Notes under the pieces: model-generated
Databases searched by the model: none
What the model saw: only the letters and a program-made list of their open reading frames with translations
Told to the model about the DNA's origin: nothing
Position numbers and translations under genes: made by a program
Shown: positions 20,137 through 31,852 of the stretch, one piece after another
Numbering within the stretch: the first letter of the stretch is position 1
Layout: every line of letters starts with the position of its first letter
Assembly (NCBI GenBank): GCA_009602735.1
Contig: WELA01007315.1
Span: 388,888-452,887 of the forward strand
Direction of reading: 5' to 3'
Source of the DNA: Mesotaenium endlicherianum
Taxonomy: Eukaryota > Streptophyta > Zygnematophyceae > Zygnematales > Mesotaeniaceae
Length of the DNA: 64,000 nucleotides

Positions 20137-22389
20137 CGGCCCTGCGCCCGCAACAGGACTTCGGGGCATGCGTAACCCTCGCACGGGTGGACGCCCCTCG
20201 ATGATGGCAGCTACGGCCACAATGGACGCCGCACTGAATCTTGGAGTTGATTGATTATTACAATTTTGACGACGTCAGTGACGCCTTCGTGGAAGCCAAT
20301 GCAGAGATCGCCAGACTTCGTGGTCTCGTCGTCGCCAACAGTTACGACACATGCGGAGCCCTCTTCGCACGCGTTTTGCCGTTTGACGCTCCAGCTTCGG
20401 CAGCTGGCGTCTGCGCAGCTCCTGCGCACAGTCACAATGCGGACACGTGGCAGCCCCAGAGGTTGGCACTTGGCGCTACAGCAGTTCTGCAGCTTCGCAC
20501 GCGCTCCTCCCTCGACAGAGCTACAGCGACCAGCGCCGCAGACGTTTGCGCAGACGGATCTGCCAGACCTGCACACGCTGTGCCGATATCCGTGAGCAGC
20601 CACTCCCCTCGTCCTGTCAATCTGCCAGGTGGCAGGCTGCAGGCTCACGCCGTCCCGCCGCCTTGCGTCACAGACATTGCAGCTCCCGACGCGCCCCTCC
20701 ACGGTCCGGCACACACGCCAACACAGCCGCAGGCTCCAGCAGCCCCTCTGGCCTGTGCCGCTCTGCTGACGCCAGCAATACTGCCGGCAGTCTACTCATC
20801 GACAGCTGTCGCAACTGGGCGCGCTCGCCAGCTGAGTGGCACGTTTGCAGCACACTCGGCTGCAGCGCCCCTTGCCATACGAGTCTCCAGCCCGTGCGCA
20901 GATCTGCGCACTAGACGGCAACGCCAGGATGATCGCCCCCTGTTAGCTGCTGCAAGCAGCAAGGTCCAGCAGGCGCTGACACTTGCCGCGTGTCCGGCAG
21001 GCCAGGCCGCTCCTGTCGGCAGCCACGCGCACACTTGCGCTCTCACTCATCCGCTCACACCGCACACGGCAACGCGAGGCTTGCCGGGCAGCCAGCTACA
21101 AAATCGCAGCTCGGCAGCCACAGCAGCAGCTGCGCACGCCAGCTGCGCACACGTCCTTCTACGTGGCGCGCGCACGCAACTCGACACGGCCAGCGCAGAT
21201 TCGGCGGTCGCGATTGCCATTCCCAGTCAGGGGGGGGCATCCCCAATTGCGTTGTGCGGCCAGATTGCCGTGCGAAGCGCCGATGGCACGCTCACGACTG
21301 CGCAAAGCCAGGGCTTAAACTTTGGCTGCGCACAAAACCCCCGCGCTGATGCAATTCGCGCTACGGGGGCTTCGGCGTACGCACACACCGGGGGGAGGGC
21401 GTTGCAAGCGGCGTCCGAGGCAGCCAACACCGACCTGGATGTTGGACCGGCCACGCGCCCCGCAACCCCAGGAGCGATTGGGAGGCGCCACTTGGCAGCC
21501 CCCCAGCAATTGCACCCGCGCCAGTCCTGGCAGCCGCGCCAAAGGCCATCGCACCTGACGCGTGCGCGGCTAGCGAGACCTCGCCTGACGGCAGCTGCAT
21601 ACCCGCGCATGCCTGCACACGTCCGCACACTGCACTGCAAGGCTCGCTCAGCCGTCAGCCACCCAAACACCTCACGACAGCCACGTCAGCAGCTGCGCAC
21701 ACGTGTTGCCATTTGGCACGCGCACGCAGTCCGGCCCAGCCAGCGCGGATCTGGCAGCCACGACTGTCATCTCGAGTCAGGGGGCGACATCTTTGATCGC
21801 GCTGTGCAATTGCATCTCCATTCAGAGCTGCGACGGCACGCACACGGCTGCGCATAGCCAGGGTTTAAACCCTGGCTGCGCACAAAAACCTTGGGCCTGC
21901 GCGATAAGCGTGGCGAGGGTCCCGGCGAGCGCGCGCGCTACCTGGAGGGCGCCACGTGCCTTGCTTGGGGCAGCCGATACCGACACCGGCCCCGGTCGGG
22001 CGACGCGACCTGGCAGGCCCAGCGGCGTTCCCGAAGTGCCACTTGTTAGCTTGCCAGTAGCCAAGCCTGCGCCAGCTCCGGCGTTTGCACCAGCANGCGC
22101 CAGGTGGGCCAGCCGCTCTTTTGCCGGCTGTCCCAGCGGTTGCGCCTGCTGCTACAGCCGCGTGCGTCCCCATTTTGGCTTGTGCGCACGCACAGTGCCA
22201 CTTGGAGGCCGCACAGCAAACGGCAGCGTACAACGCAAGCACGCTTTGGTGGCAGCCGGACGCCCAGCAGTGGCACAGAAGCGCGCCGGGCCAGATCAAG
22301 GGCGTCGCACGGAGGAGGCGCCGCGTCTGCCCCGCTCGTTGCGCGTGCTAGACACGCCAGCAGCGCCAGCGGCCTTCGCGCCTCACGCG
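20137..22389 (+). other. B spacer: GC-rich, Ala/His/Cys/Arg-rich repetitive coding-like region
   Basis: Long frames are open on both strands because of the base composition, for example 20241-21857 and 21703-23256 on plus. No domain is recognised. The 21703-23256 frame leads directly into the protease, so at least its 3' part is probably translated as a linker. A single N at 22096 marks an assembly joint. Confidence 0.45.
21114..22090 (+). repeat. Diverged tandem repeat of about 565 bp in B
   Basis: CAGCCAC-GCAGCTGCGCAC starts at both 21114 and 21679, and the copies stay alignable through GCCAGGGYTTAAAC and GGCTGCGCACAAAA to about 22090. The second unit is shorter. Confidence 0.65.
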
Positions 22390-23256
22390 ATGTCCTCGCC
22401 AATGACCACGGTGCAGCTGAGCGCCGAGGTCATCTCGCTAGCGCTTTACCGCATGCCCGCGGTCTCCTTTGCGGAGCTCGGTGTGTCAATAAAGGCAACT
22501 TGGCAGGCGACCCAGTTACTGCTCCAATCGCGCAGGGCTAGCCAGCGCGCCGCTGACGGCAGGCCAGCGTCAGACGCGGCAGTTGCGGTGCTCTCTGCGC
22601 CCGCGCGAGTTGCGCATGAGCGCAGGATGATCAGCACGCCTAACGCTGCGTTTTTTGATAATTTGCAGGGCATCGTGCTGGTCAACACGCAGGCCCCGCA
22701 GCGCATCATGTTTGACACTGGCGCCCAGCCAGTCCTCATCAACTTGCGCTACTTTCGTCTGCTGGGCCTCTCGTCAGCCGACCTAGAGGATTCACCGACG
22801 CGGATCAACACCGCGGCCGGCACGTCCGAGACCGCCACCGGGCGCACGCGGCTGGCCCTTCAATTCACCTTTCGGCCCGGCACTCCGGATGAGACGACCA
22901 TCCACCGGCATGCGTTGGTCACTCGCTCTGAGACCTTCAACGTGCTCCTTGGCCAGGACGTTCTCTTTCCTACTGGCGTTGCAGTGGACAACTGGGTGGA
23001 GCGGGTCTTCTATCGACCTGACTGGCAGTCAGGGGGGACCCGCACTGCATCCGTGCCACTTGACATCGTAGATAGTTGCTCAGCAGAGTCCGCCCTCTAC
23101 GATTTCTTGGCGCTGGACGATGGTCGGTCCGTGGTTCAGACCGATAAGGGGGGAGCCGAGGATGACGAGGTCTCCATCGGCGCCGACTTACTGGAGACGC
23201 AGGAGGAGGATCCCGAGCTGTCTGGAGCCAAGCTCCACCTCACGCCCCAAGAGTAG
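22390..23256 (+). pseudogene. B retropepsin-like protease
   Basis: The frame carries IMFDTGAQPVLINLRYFRLLGL (DTG active site) and, about 70 residues later, FNVLLGQDVLFPTGV, the usual retropepsin C-terminal block. The ORF ends with TAG at 23254-23256 but stays open in the same frame beyond it, consistent with a CAG-to-TAG change. Confidence 0.75.
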
Positions 23257-25224
23257 GCTATCGCTCTGGCCGCACAAGCCAGGGAGACAGTGCGGATCTA
23301 CGCCGCGCATAACCCCATGATGCGTCTGATGGCGGCAGACGCCGTCGAGGCACACGCCATTGCCACAACTGCCCTTACTGCTGTAGCGCACGCTCATGAC
23401 GCAGCGACAGCCGCACCAGCCATATCTAGGCCACAGCTTCCTGCTACGAGCGGACCCTCCTCGAGATCACACGTTCGCGTACGTCATGACGTGCCTGTGG
23501 GGGTCGCCATCCAGTACCGCATGGCCTCCCAGTCGCCCTCACCCGCACCGTCGCACAGGACAGGCGACTCGTGGCCACGCACTACCACGTCTGAGGATGA
23601 GGCCATGAGGCAGGCAGCGTTCCCAAGCAGGTCCGACGACGCGTCATTGAGCAGCGAGGAGGAGGAGTGGCAGGAGTGGTCCCAGGAGGCCGCAGAGGAG
23701 CCCGCAGCCCAGCCGTCGGCAGAGCCACCGCCGCTCACGCCTACAGCTTGCGTCCGACGCCAGCCTACAAGGCCTCCCGGCTTCAGCTCTCTCTCACACA
23801 AGACCACGGCCAGTCCCCGTTGAGCCCATCGATGCGCCGGCGGGCCTAGTTGTCCGATACAGCACGACTGTTCGACCAGCAACGAGTGCCGTGACGTCAC
23901 GCACTTGTTTGCTGGCAACAGCCTGGGCACAGGCTGGCCAGGTCGCGCCTCCGCCAGCACCGCCTTCACGGTTCCTTTCTCCACCATTGACCCGCAAGCC
24001 GGACGTGCGCAGTAGACAGTGGCCAGGTCCAGCATCCTCGGTCCTCGGCGTACAGGTCCTTCCCCCTACGCCGGGCGAGCTCTACGCTTCGCACGCCGCA
24101 CTATGCCACTAGACCGGCGCGCACGTGAGGTCACTCCAATCTGCGAGCATACCAGGGCTGCCCGCGAGGTCACGCCTCTGTGCGACACTCACAGGGACGC
24201 AAGAGAGGTCATTCCTCTTTGCAAGGAGAGAGAGGTCACTCCTTTGCGCGAGACGCGCCCGCGCTCAGTCACACCGCCGTATGACGGTCCGCGCAATCTC
24301 CGCACCTGCGAGCATGACGCACAGTCTTCTTCCACCACTTCAGCCCACGCATTATACCAGACGCCGCCTGGCTGGCCTGCCGCCGTCCCGCGCAGCCACA
24401 TAGCCGGCAACGGGCCGTCTGGGTCACCTCCTCAAAAGGTGGCCCACACCGCTTCGCGCCCCAGCGACCGTCATCCTCATACGCCCGCCACACGCCCAGG
24501 GCTCGTGCAGCGCAGCCAGCGCGAGCGCGTCCGCTCGCATCTCTTTCTCCGCTGCGCCCGCGAGTCCAACTCGCCCCACGTCAACTTGTTTGTCCTCAAC
24601 AGATGGCACATTGGGACGAGCGCTCCATCTGCACAGTGCCCATCCAGGCGGATCTTTGCGAGCGTCAGCGTTCGTACTTTAATTAGCATCCCCAGCTGCC
24701 CCAGCGCACCGCCATAGAGCAGCTGGCCCACGCCGCTTCACACCACGCCAACTACAGGACGAGGGACCGGTGGCAGCAGCAGTGCATGCGCAACGCGCAG
24801 ACTCTGGCCCGCCCAGTGCCCAAGGAGGCATTACAGGACGCGCGTGCGCGCTGGCGCACTTATCTGGCGCATTCTCGCACGGCTCGCCCGCAGCCGCTGC
24901 TCGAGCGCATTCCTCGGCTTACTCGCCATTACGCAGAGCTCGCGGTGGCGGCCCTCCGCATGGCGCCCCATCAGCACAGTCTGTTGCGCTCCTACCCACT
25001 GAAAGGGGGAAGGGTGCGGGGAGTGCGCCCATACACACTCACGCACCCTCACCCGCGAGTGGAAGCGTGCACGAGGACCTTTCCTAGTTGCATACACAAG
25101 GTGGAGTGGCCTGGTGGTATGCCACCCTTGCAAGAGTTAGAGGGCTACATGAGAGAGGAGTGGAAAAGAACTCACTTTATTAAGAAAAGTCGTGTACAAG
25201 ATAAGAAGGTTAGACTAGACTAAG
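23257..25224 (+). other. B protease-methyltransferase spacer
   Basis: In-frame continuation after the TAG at 23254. It includes an acidic stretch near 23660-23720 and tandem REVTPLC-like units (24123-24265). A different frame (about 24580-25010), rich in Gln, Arg and Ala, contains another TAG at about 24668. No known domain. Confidence 0.4.
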
Positions 25225-25576
25225 CCCCCCCTACTTCCTTGTGCTTCCCATTTATCCTTTAACTCTAAGTGTCCTCTCTAGCAAGGTACCTCCAGAACCT
25301 TCTCCTATGGCTCCATCCATGTACTTGACCTTGCCTAGTTGGACAAGCTAGCACACTCACACGCACACAATCACACTCTAGAATATTCTGTCCTTGTCAC
25401 TAAATAGAATCTGTGACACTAAAAAATTCACTAAAAACTTCCAAAATTCATAACTATCTCAATACTTGTCCAAATGACGTGAAATAAAGACCAAAGTTCT
25501 TCTAAAACCACACTCTATGCACATAAAATACTAGAAAGAAACAAACTACACTTTCATAACCTTACACCCACCGCCA
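25225..25576. other. AT-rich island inside GC-rich B
   Basis: No gene seen. Base composition changes sharply to AT-rich between about 25085 and 25570, suggesting a small nested or captured sequence. No convincing terminal repeats or target duplication were found. Confidence 0.35.
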
Positions 25577-26543
25577 ATGCAGGCCGGAGATCCCGCCCTG
25601 GGTTGTCGCCCCCTTCCTACGCCTATCTACACCGCACAGCTCGACGAGCGTCCCGGCGGCATTGTCCTTGTCAAGCTCTTTGCCGGCATTGCGATAGGGT
25701 TGCTGGCCACCTTGCAGGCTAGCATCCCCGTACGTCGGTACGTCTACGTGGACCCTGATGGCGAAGCGCAGCAGGTCGCCCACAGGCAGATGGCCTTGTG
25801 CCACGAGCATTTCCCGGACCTCTTCCCTGAGCATGCCTTCTACCGCGCCCAGACTGACTAGCCCATGGACATCCGCGACATTACAGCCAAGCACATCACG
25901 CGCCTCGAGCCCATCGATCTCATTATTGCTGGCTGGGAGTGCCAGGGCTTTTCCATTGCGGGACGGGGCGGCGCGCTCTTGACCCGCGTACGGCCTTGTT
26001 CTGGCACCTGCTCCGCGTCCTCAACATGGTTTAGGATCGCCAACCGCCGCATACGCTCGCCTGGGTATTGGAGAACGTGGCTGTCCGCCACGATTCTCGG
26101 CTTAACGTCAGCGCCCACTTTTCCCTCTGCAGCAGCTACGTCGGTCGTGAGGCAGTCATCGACGCCGCCCAGATCGGTTCCTTCGCGCATTGTGTGCGTG
26201 CTTACTTCACCAACCTGGCCATGCCAGGCGCACTTCAGGCATTGGCGGCCGCACATCCACGCCACACACGGAACGTTGACTCCATCCTCAACGTGGCGCG
26301 CTTGGCCCAGCGCGTGGTGGCCCTTCCGTATCCTTCTCAAGCGCAGTGTGAGGTTCTCCACGACGTCACGAGGGCGCTTCCTACGTTCGTCAGTCGCTAC
26401 AACAACGCGGCCTACGTGGGCAACCAGCGCGGCATGATCATTGACCTCGAGATCGGCATGTTCTAGCAACCCCGTGCCGTGGAGATGGAGCATTCAGTGG
26501 GCTTCCCTCCGCACCTCACACAGGTGGACGGCATCACCGAGGT
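25577..26543 (+). pseudogene. B DNMT-like cytosine methyltransferase, N-terminal part
   Basis: Motif I is VLVKLFAGIAIGLLATLQ (about residues 30-46), close in pattern to the LFDGIATGLL of DNMT3-type enzymes. YVYVDPDG (motif II) follows. The motif IV region is DLIIAGWECQGFS, with Cys in an ECQ rather than PCQ context. Then come DPRTALFWHLLRVL, WVLENVAV (motif VI, ENV) and a motif VIII-like AHCVRAYFTNL. In-frame TAGs are at 25859, 26032 and 26464, and a frameshift lies near 25978. MEHSVGFPPHLTQ near the end resembles the GFP..HT segment of DNMT3/DRM. C2 interrupts at 26544; the last motif resumes at 51154. Confidence 0.8.
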
Positions 26544-27277
26544 TGTAATGAATCAGTATATTGGTAGATATAATATTTATTTAAATATAATAGTTAATTA
26601 AATTCAGCCTGCTGAACTCTAGTTAATAATCAGTTTGCTGGACTTCATATTTAATATCAGTTTAATGACTCAGCCAAAAGCAGCAGGCTGAAGTCAACTT
26701 AAGTCAGCTTCCTGACACATTCTTTGACAGCCAGCTGACTTCCGTACTCGGTAGCAGCGAACTGCCTCGATATGCATCTAAGTGTGATATGCTAGATGAA
26801 TGGCCAGATGACATCCCTATGATGGATGGCGATTCGGGATGATGGGAGATGGCGGTGGATTTGGTTAACCGAGGTCCTACCAACGTGGTTAACTCCCGGG
26901 TAGGCGGTGCCATCGCACTGGCCGTTGAACAGTAAACTCATTCTATGTACATATGCTAGGCATTGCTCTCGAGTTCGGCATTCGGAAACGAGGCCAACTC
27001 TCTTGTACAGCTTACTGAGAGAGATCTGAATCCAAGGCGAAAAGCCATTAATACGCACTGTCTTCTAACCTTCCTTATGTATGAGTTTACTGATTGCTTG
27101 ACTGATGCTAGTCTACTTGCATTTGACTTACGAGTATTGTCCACTGCTACTGTGTTGTCTTTTTTCCGTTTAACCAGTTACCGGAAAATACCATAAAGTT
27201 TACTTGCTGATATAAAGATCTTTATTAATTGTTAATCGCCTATTTGGTAAGTCGATTCATTTCGTCGATTCATTTCA
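26544..27277 (+). repeat. C2 5' LTR
   Basis: 734 bp, TGTAATGAATC to GATTCATTTCA. The last bases are duplicated (GTCGATTCATTTC twice, 27251-27277). The antisense 88-codon ORF is at 27058-26792 on minus. Confidence 0.9.
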
Positions 27278-27290
27278 GTGGTATCGGAGC
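27278..27290 (+). other. C2 primer binding site
   Basis: GTGGTATCGGAGC directly after the 5' LTR, identical to the other C-family sites. Confidence 0.85.
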
Positions 27291-27311
27291 AGTTATCACA
27301 GTCTTCTTTGT

Positions 27312-28789
27312 ATGGTAAAGATAAGGTCTCAAACTAGCAACTCCCAAGACATGGAGAACCAGGATAACGAGAATGTCAAAAACCAGGCGGAAAGCCATGT
27401 AGCGGGAACCCGTACCTATTCGGAAGCAGTGGCAGATACTGCAGCTAGAGAGGCTGCAGATGAGGCAGCTGCTATTGCCGCAGTCGCAGCACAACAAGCT
27501 GAGGAGGAGAGAGCCAAATTAGAAGCTGAACAATTAGCAAAGGCTGCTGAAGATACAGAAAGGAGGGAAGGACAGCCAGTTGACGAGCGCACTGTCGAAG
27601 AACTTATGGCATCCAGGGCCAATGTTCTCAACCCACCTCCTGCTGTACAACTCAATGTACCCCTAGTCAAATTCGTGACCGGCTGAATGCGGCCGGAATA
27701 GCTGCTGCAGGAGCAAGAGGGACTGTTGAGGACACTATTCAACGAGTAGATGCCAATGCTGCTGCTGCATTTGCTAGGCTACCACCCCAGAGTGTAGACT
27801 TGGGAGCATTGTTCGTTCAGATGCAGTCGCAAATGGCGACCATGTATCAGTTCCAGCAGGAGGACAAAAGAATCATAATGTCTCTACTGCGGGACAGAGA
27901 CCAACTGGGGTCTCAAACCACTGGTGGTGGTGGCAGAGGGCCTAGTAAGCCCAAGCTGTAACCTCCCCAGGACTATGATCCTGAGGGAAACAGAAAATAT
28001 TACCTGATCAAGTTTCTCGCGGATGTTGAGCAGTGGCTGGAGAACTACCCAGAATTGCAAGATTACGAGAAGGTCAGGCACACCGGTGCGCTACTGAAAG
28101 GCAGTGCCGCAGACTGGTGGCTTTACTGGAAGGAAGAGCGTAAGGCTCGGCAACTCGGTGACCCTACGTGGGTAGAGTTTGTCGAGAAGTTGCATGAGAA
28201 GTTTGATGTCATCAACCAGCAGGAGAAAGCTATCTATGCGATGATCCCCCTGACACTGAAGCGGACCACTTCAGTTGCTGAGTTTGCTCAAAAGTTCCAG
28301 GAGAACATGATGAAACAGCCAGACTTGCCAGAACGGTATAGGATAGCATACTTCAGGTATGGCTTGAAATCCGAGGTCTCTGGTCATTTTGCTGAGAAAA
28401 AGTATGAGAAACTGGCTGACTTGATCCAGGATGCTGACGCCTGGGATCAGCAGCAATTCAATCACAAGCTCCATAGTAACGCTTTGGTGTCTAAGATTGT
28501 CAAAAAGCCCCACGGTTCCTACAATGCAATTGAAGGAGACCAGGCTGAGGATGATCAGGGTGATGAATACGAGTATGAGTATAATGCTATACAGTCTAGA
28601 GGTAGAGGTGGTTTCTCTCGAGGCGACTATGGAAGAGGTGGTGGTAGGACTAAGCCGAGACCAGCCTCATCAAAATCGATTTGCTACCATTGTCAGCAGT
28701 TGGGCCACTACAGAGAACATTGTCCAGTCAAGCACCTTCCGAAAGTCGAGAGAAAAGACCAGCCTTTAAAAGACAGCAACAGTCAGTAA
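27312..28789 (+). pseudogene. gag: C2 gag
   Basis: Starts MVKIRSQTSN. An Ala/Glu-rich coiled coil is followed by a frameshift near 27665 and a TAA near 27960. The remainder is open from 28055 to 28789, with the gag core and one CCHC knuckle (CYHCQQLGHYREHC). The ATG sits in GTATGGTAAAG, a weakened form of the GTAAG donor-like sequence seen in C1 and C3. Confidence 0.85.
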
Positions 28790-31700
28790 TCCAGTCTACT
28801 GACTGTGAGGATGCTAGAGATAGTGAGTCGTCACTAGCTGCCCTCGTAGCAGGTATTATGGGTCCTGCTGAACTGGATTCACTATGCATGCCTGACAACC
28901 TGATAAAGGAGACCATCAGCAATATAGACGTCCAGAGAGTGCACACTCTGGATGCTCTTGTTCCACCTGATGTCCAATATTTCTTTGCTTAAGTCAGGAG
29001 AAGAATGCGAAAGTTAGGAAAAGACAGTTCCCCGTATCCTACTGCATTGCATGATTGCAGGTAGGAAGGTGAGGGCATTTGTTGACGGAGGGGCGTCACA
29101 TACTTTTATCTACAAGGACTTAGTTAAGCGGCTAAGGCTGCCTACTGTCACCCAAGGGAATAGAAAAATATTCCTTGGAGATGCCTCAAGTATCCCGGGA
29201 GGAGTTATAACCAAGCCTATTGAGGTCCAGTTAGGTTCTGGCATTGCAGTTCTAACTGAAACGCTTACGTTTGAGGTACTCAACACTGGCTTTTATGATC
29301 TCGTGCTAGGCAGGTCCTGGCTTAATAGACATCAAGCTGAAGTGTGGTGGAGCAGAGGTACAATTAAAGTGAGAGGAGCCAGTGATGGGCAGACTAACTT
29401 GACACCCACCAGTGCTCTTCCTCTTGTCCTGTGTGGATGGCAACTGAAGGAAAAGAAGAGGCTTCCAGAAGGATGCAAGTTGCTGAATGCAATGGAGTTT
29501 GTCAAAAGCTGGAACCAGAAGGAAGACAGAATGTTTTGTCTGCTGCTAAGAGAGGTATCTCCTCAACCTGAAGAAGTGGTGGAGAAAAAGGTAAGCCCTT
29601 TGGAGCACCCTACTCCTGCAAAAATTGTTGCTCAGTACACGGATGTGTTTAATATGCCTCCAGGACTACTCCCTAAGAGAGAGGTAGATCATAGGATTGA
29701 TTTACTACCTGGGAGTCAGCAACCCTGGCAACGCATTTATGGCTTGTCTTATGTGGAGAGCGAGGAGTTGAAAACACAGATTGCTGAGCTGGAGGAAAAT
29801 GGTTGTATTCCCCCCAGTAAATCACCTTACGGCGCACCCATCCTATTTGTTAAGAAAAAGGATGGCAGTATGCGGATGTGTGTGGATAACAGAGCTCTGA
29901 ACAGAATAACAGTAAAGAACAAGTATGCTTTACCCAAAATCGAGGACTTGCTTGATACCCTGTCTGGTGCTAAGGTGTACAGTAAGATAGATCTCAAGAG
30001 TGGTTATCATCAAATCATAATTGCTGAGGGGGATGAACACAAGACTGCCTTCCGCACACGTTATAGACACTATGAGTTCAACGTGATGCCATTTGGACTG
30101 ACTAATGCTCCTGCTACCTTCATGGGTGCTATGAATGACATTTTCAGACCTTATTTGGATAAGTTTGTGCAAGTTTTCCTGGATGATATTTTAATTTTCT
30201 CTAAAGATGAAGCTCAGCACACTGAACACTTAAAAACAGTCCTGGACACTCTACGGAAAAATCACTTATATGCTAAAATGAGCAAGTGTGATTTCTTTAA
30301 GGAAAGTATTGAATTCTTAGGCCACGTTGTCAGTAAAGAGGGCATCAGTGTGGATCCTAAGAAAGTCCAGACCATAAGGGACTGGCCAGTACCACAGTCT
30401 GTCTCTGAAGTTAGATCCTTCCTCGGGTTGGCTAACTACTATAAGAGATTTATTGAGAATTATTCCACAAAGGCCAGTAAACTGACTGACCTTACTAAGA
30501 AAAACATAGGGTATGTATGGGGGGAAGAGCAGCAGGCTGCCTTCTAGACCCTTAAAGATGCTCTTTGTTCTGCCCCGGTGCTAGCCGTGTACGACCCCAG
30601 CAAACCGGTGCAGGTGGTCACTGATGCCTCTGACTTTGCCATGGGTGCTATTTTGTTGCAGCCTGCTGACAAAACCACAAAGGATGGTAAGGTACGGCAA
30701 GAGTGGCATCCTGTGTTGTATGAGTCTATGAAATTTAATCCAGCGGAGATTAAGTACTCAGTGCATGACAAAGAGCTGCTAGCTATCATTCATGTGCTCA
30801 AACAGTGGAGAGCATACTTACATGGTAAAGCTTTTAAGGTGATTACAAATCATATAGCTCTGACTCACTTTCAGAAGAAATCCAAGCTGTCGAGGAGGGA
30901 GAACCGCTGGAGCCAGATGCTAGAGCAGTTTCAAGTCCAGATCGACTACAAACCAGGGAAGTTGAATCCTGCTGATGTACTCTCTAGAAGACCTGACTTG
31001 CAAGAAAGAAACTTTAGTCAGCATGCTGTAGATAAAGTCCTGTGTGAACTCACTTCACTAAAGGTGAAAAAGTCCTTCCTTGAACAACTTAAGAAAGCCT
31101 ACCTTACTGACCCAACATTTGAGCCCAGCCCCACTACTGGTATGTGTCGTGCTACTGCACTCGGGTATAAGCTTAAGGGAGGGGTGTGGGTGACTGAAAC
31201 CACTTCAGGCAGGCTGAAGCTGGTCATTCTTAATAACGTGAAAATAAGGTCCCTTTTATTGAGTCAAGCACATGACAATTTACTGGGTGGGCATTTGGGG
31301 CAGGCCAAAACTGTTGGCAAACTGGCAAAACATTATCATTGGGAGGGATTACCTCGGGAGGTCTTGAAATACGTTAAGTCATGTGACCAGTGTCAAAAGA
31401 ATAAATCTAGGCACTCACTACCGGGGGGTCTCTTACAACCGCTGCCCATCCCAGCTGGCCGCTGGGAAACAATATCCCTGGACTGGGTGGTCACACTGCC
31501 ACGAACTGCCAATGGGCATGATTCGATACAGGTAGTCGTGGATAAACTGACAAAAATGGTCATTTTCATCCCCACAACAGTCAAAGTAACTGCACTCGAA
31601 ACTACGAGACAGTTCTACAACCATGTAGTATGCCAACATGGGCCCCCCTCTAATATAATCTCAGACAGAGACTCAAAAAGTTTACCTCTAAATTCTGGAG

Positions 31701-31852
31701 AGCTTTAATGGGGTTCATGGGAGTAAGCAGTTGCTCAGCACAGCAAACCACCCTCAGACTGATGGGCAGACTGAAAGAACTAACCGAGTTCTGCAAGAGG
31801 TACTGAGAGCCTATATTAACCAAAAATAAGATAATTGGGATGACCTGTTACC
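28681..31852 (+). pseudogene. pol: C2 pol, part 1: protease, RT, RNase H, integrase core
   Basis: Protease has [13 protein letters not shown] (Asp-Gly-Gly where most retropepsins have DTG or DSG). RT 29600-30500 has [10 protein letters not shown]. RNase H and zinc-finger integrase follow from 30578. Stops include TAA at about 28990, TAG at 30545-30547 (C3 has Gln there) and a frameshift near 31680 within the integrase. A TAA at 31827-31829 is shared with C3. F is inserted at 31853. Confidence 0.88.
28765..28806 (+). promoter_or_regulatory. -1 ribosomal frameshift signal, C2 gag-pol
   Basis: T TTA AAA (28765-28771) in gag frame, a 7-nt spacer, then a perfect 9-bp stem (28779-28787 with 28798-28806). 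Same element as in C1. Confidence 0.75.

Noticed and set aside
20241-21857. 538-codon ORF as an independent protein
   Set aside because: GC-rich, repetitive sequence is open in several frames on both strands, no domain is visible, and it lies inside element B.
25012-25570. Terminal inverted repeats GGGTGCGGGG / CCTTACACCC around the AT-rich island
   Set aside because: Only about 7 of 10 positions agree and no target duplication is visible; chance is likely.
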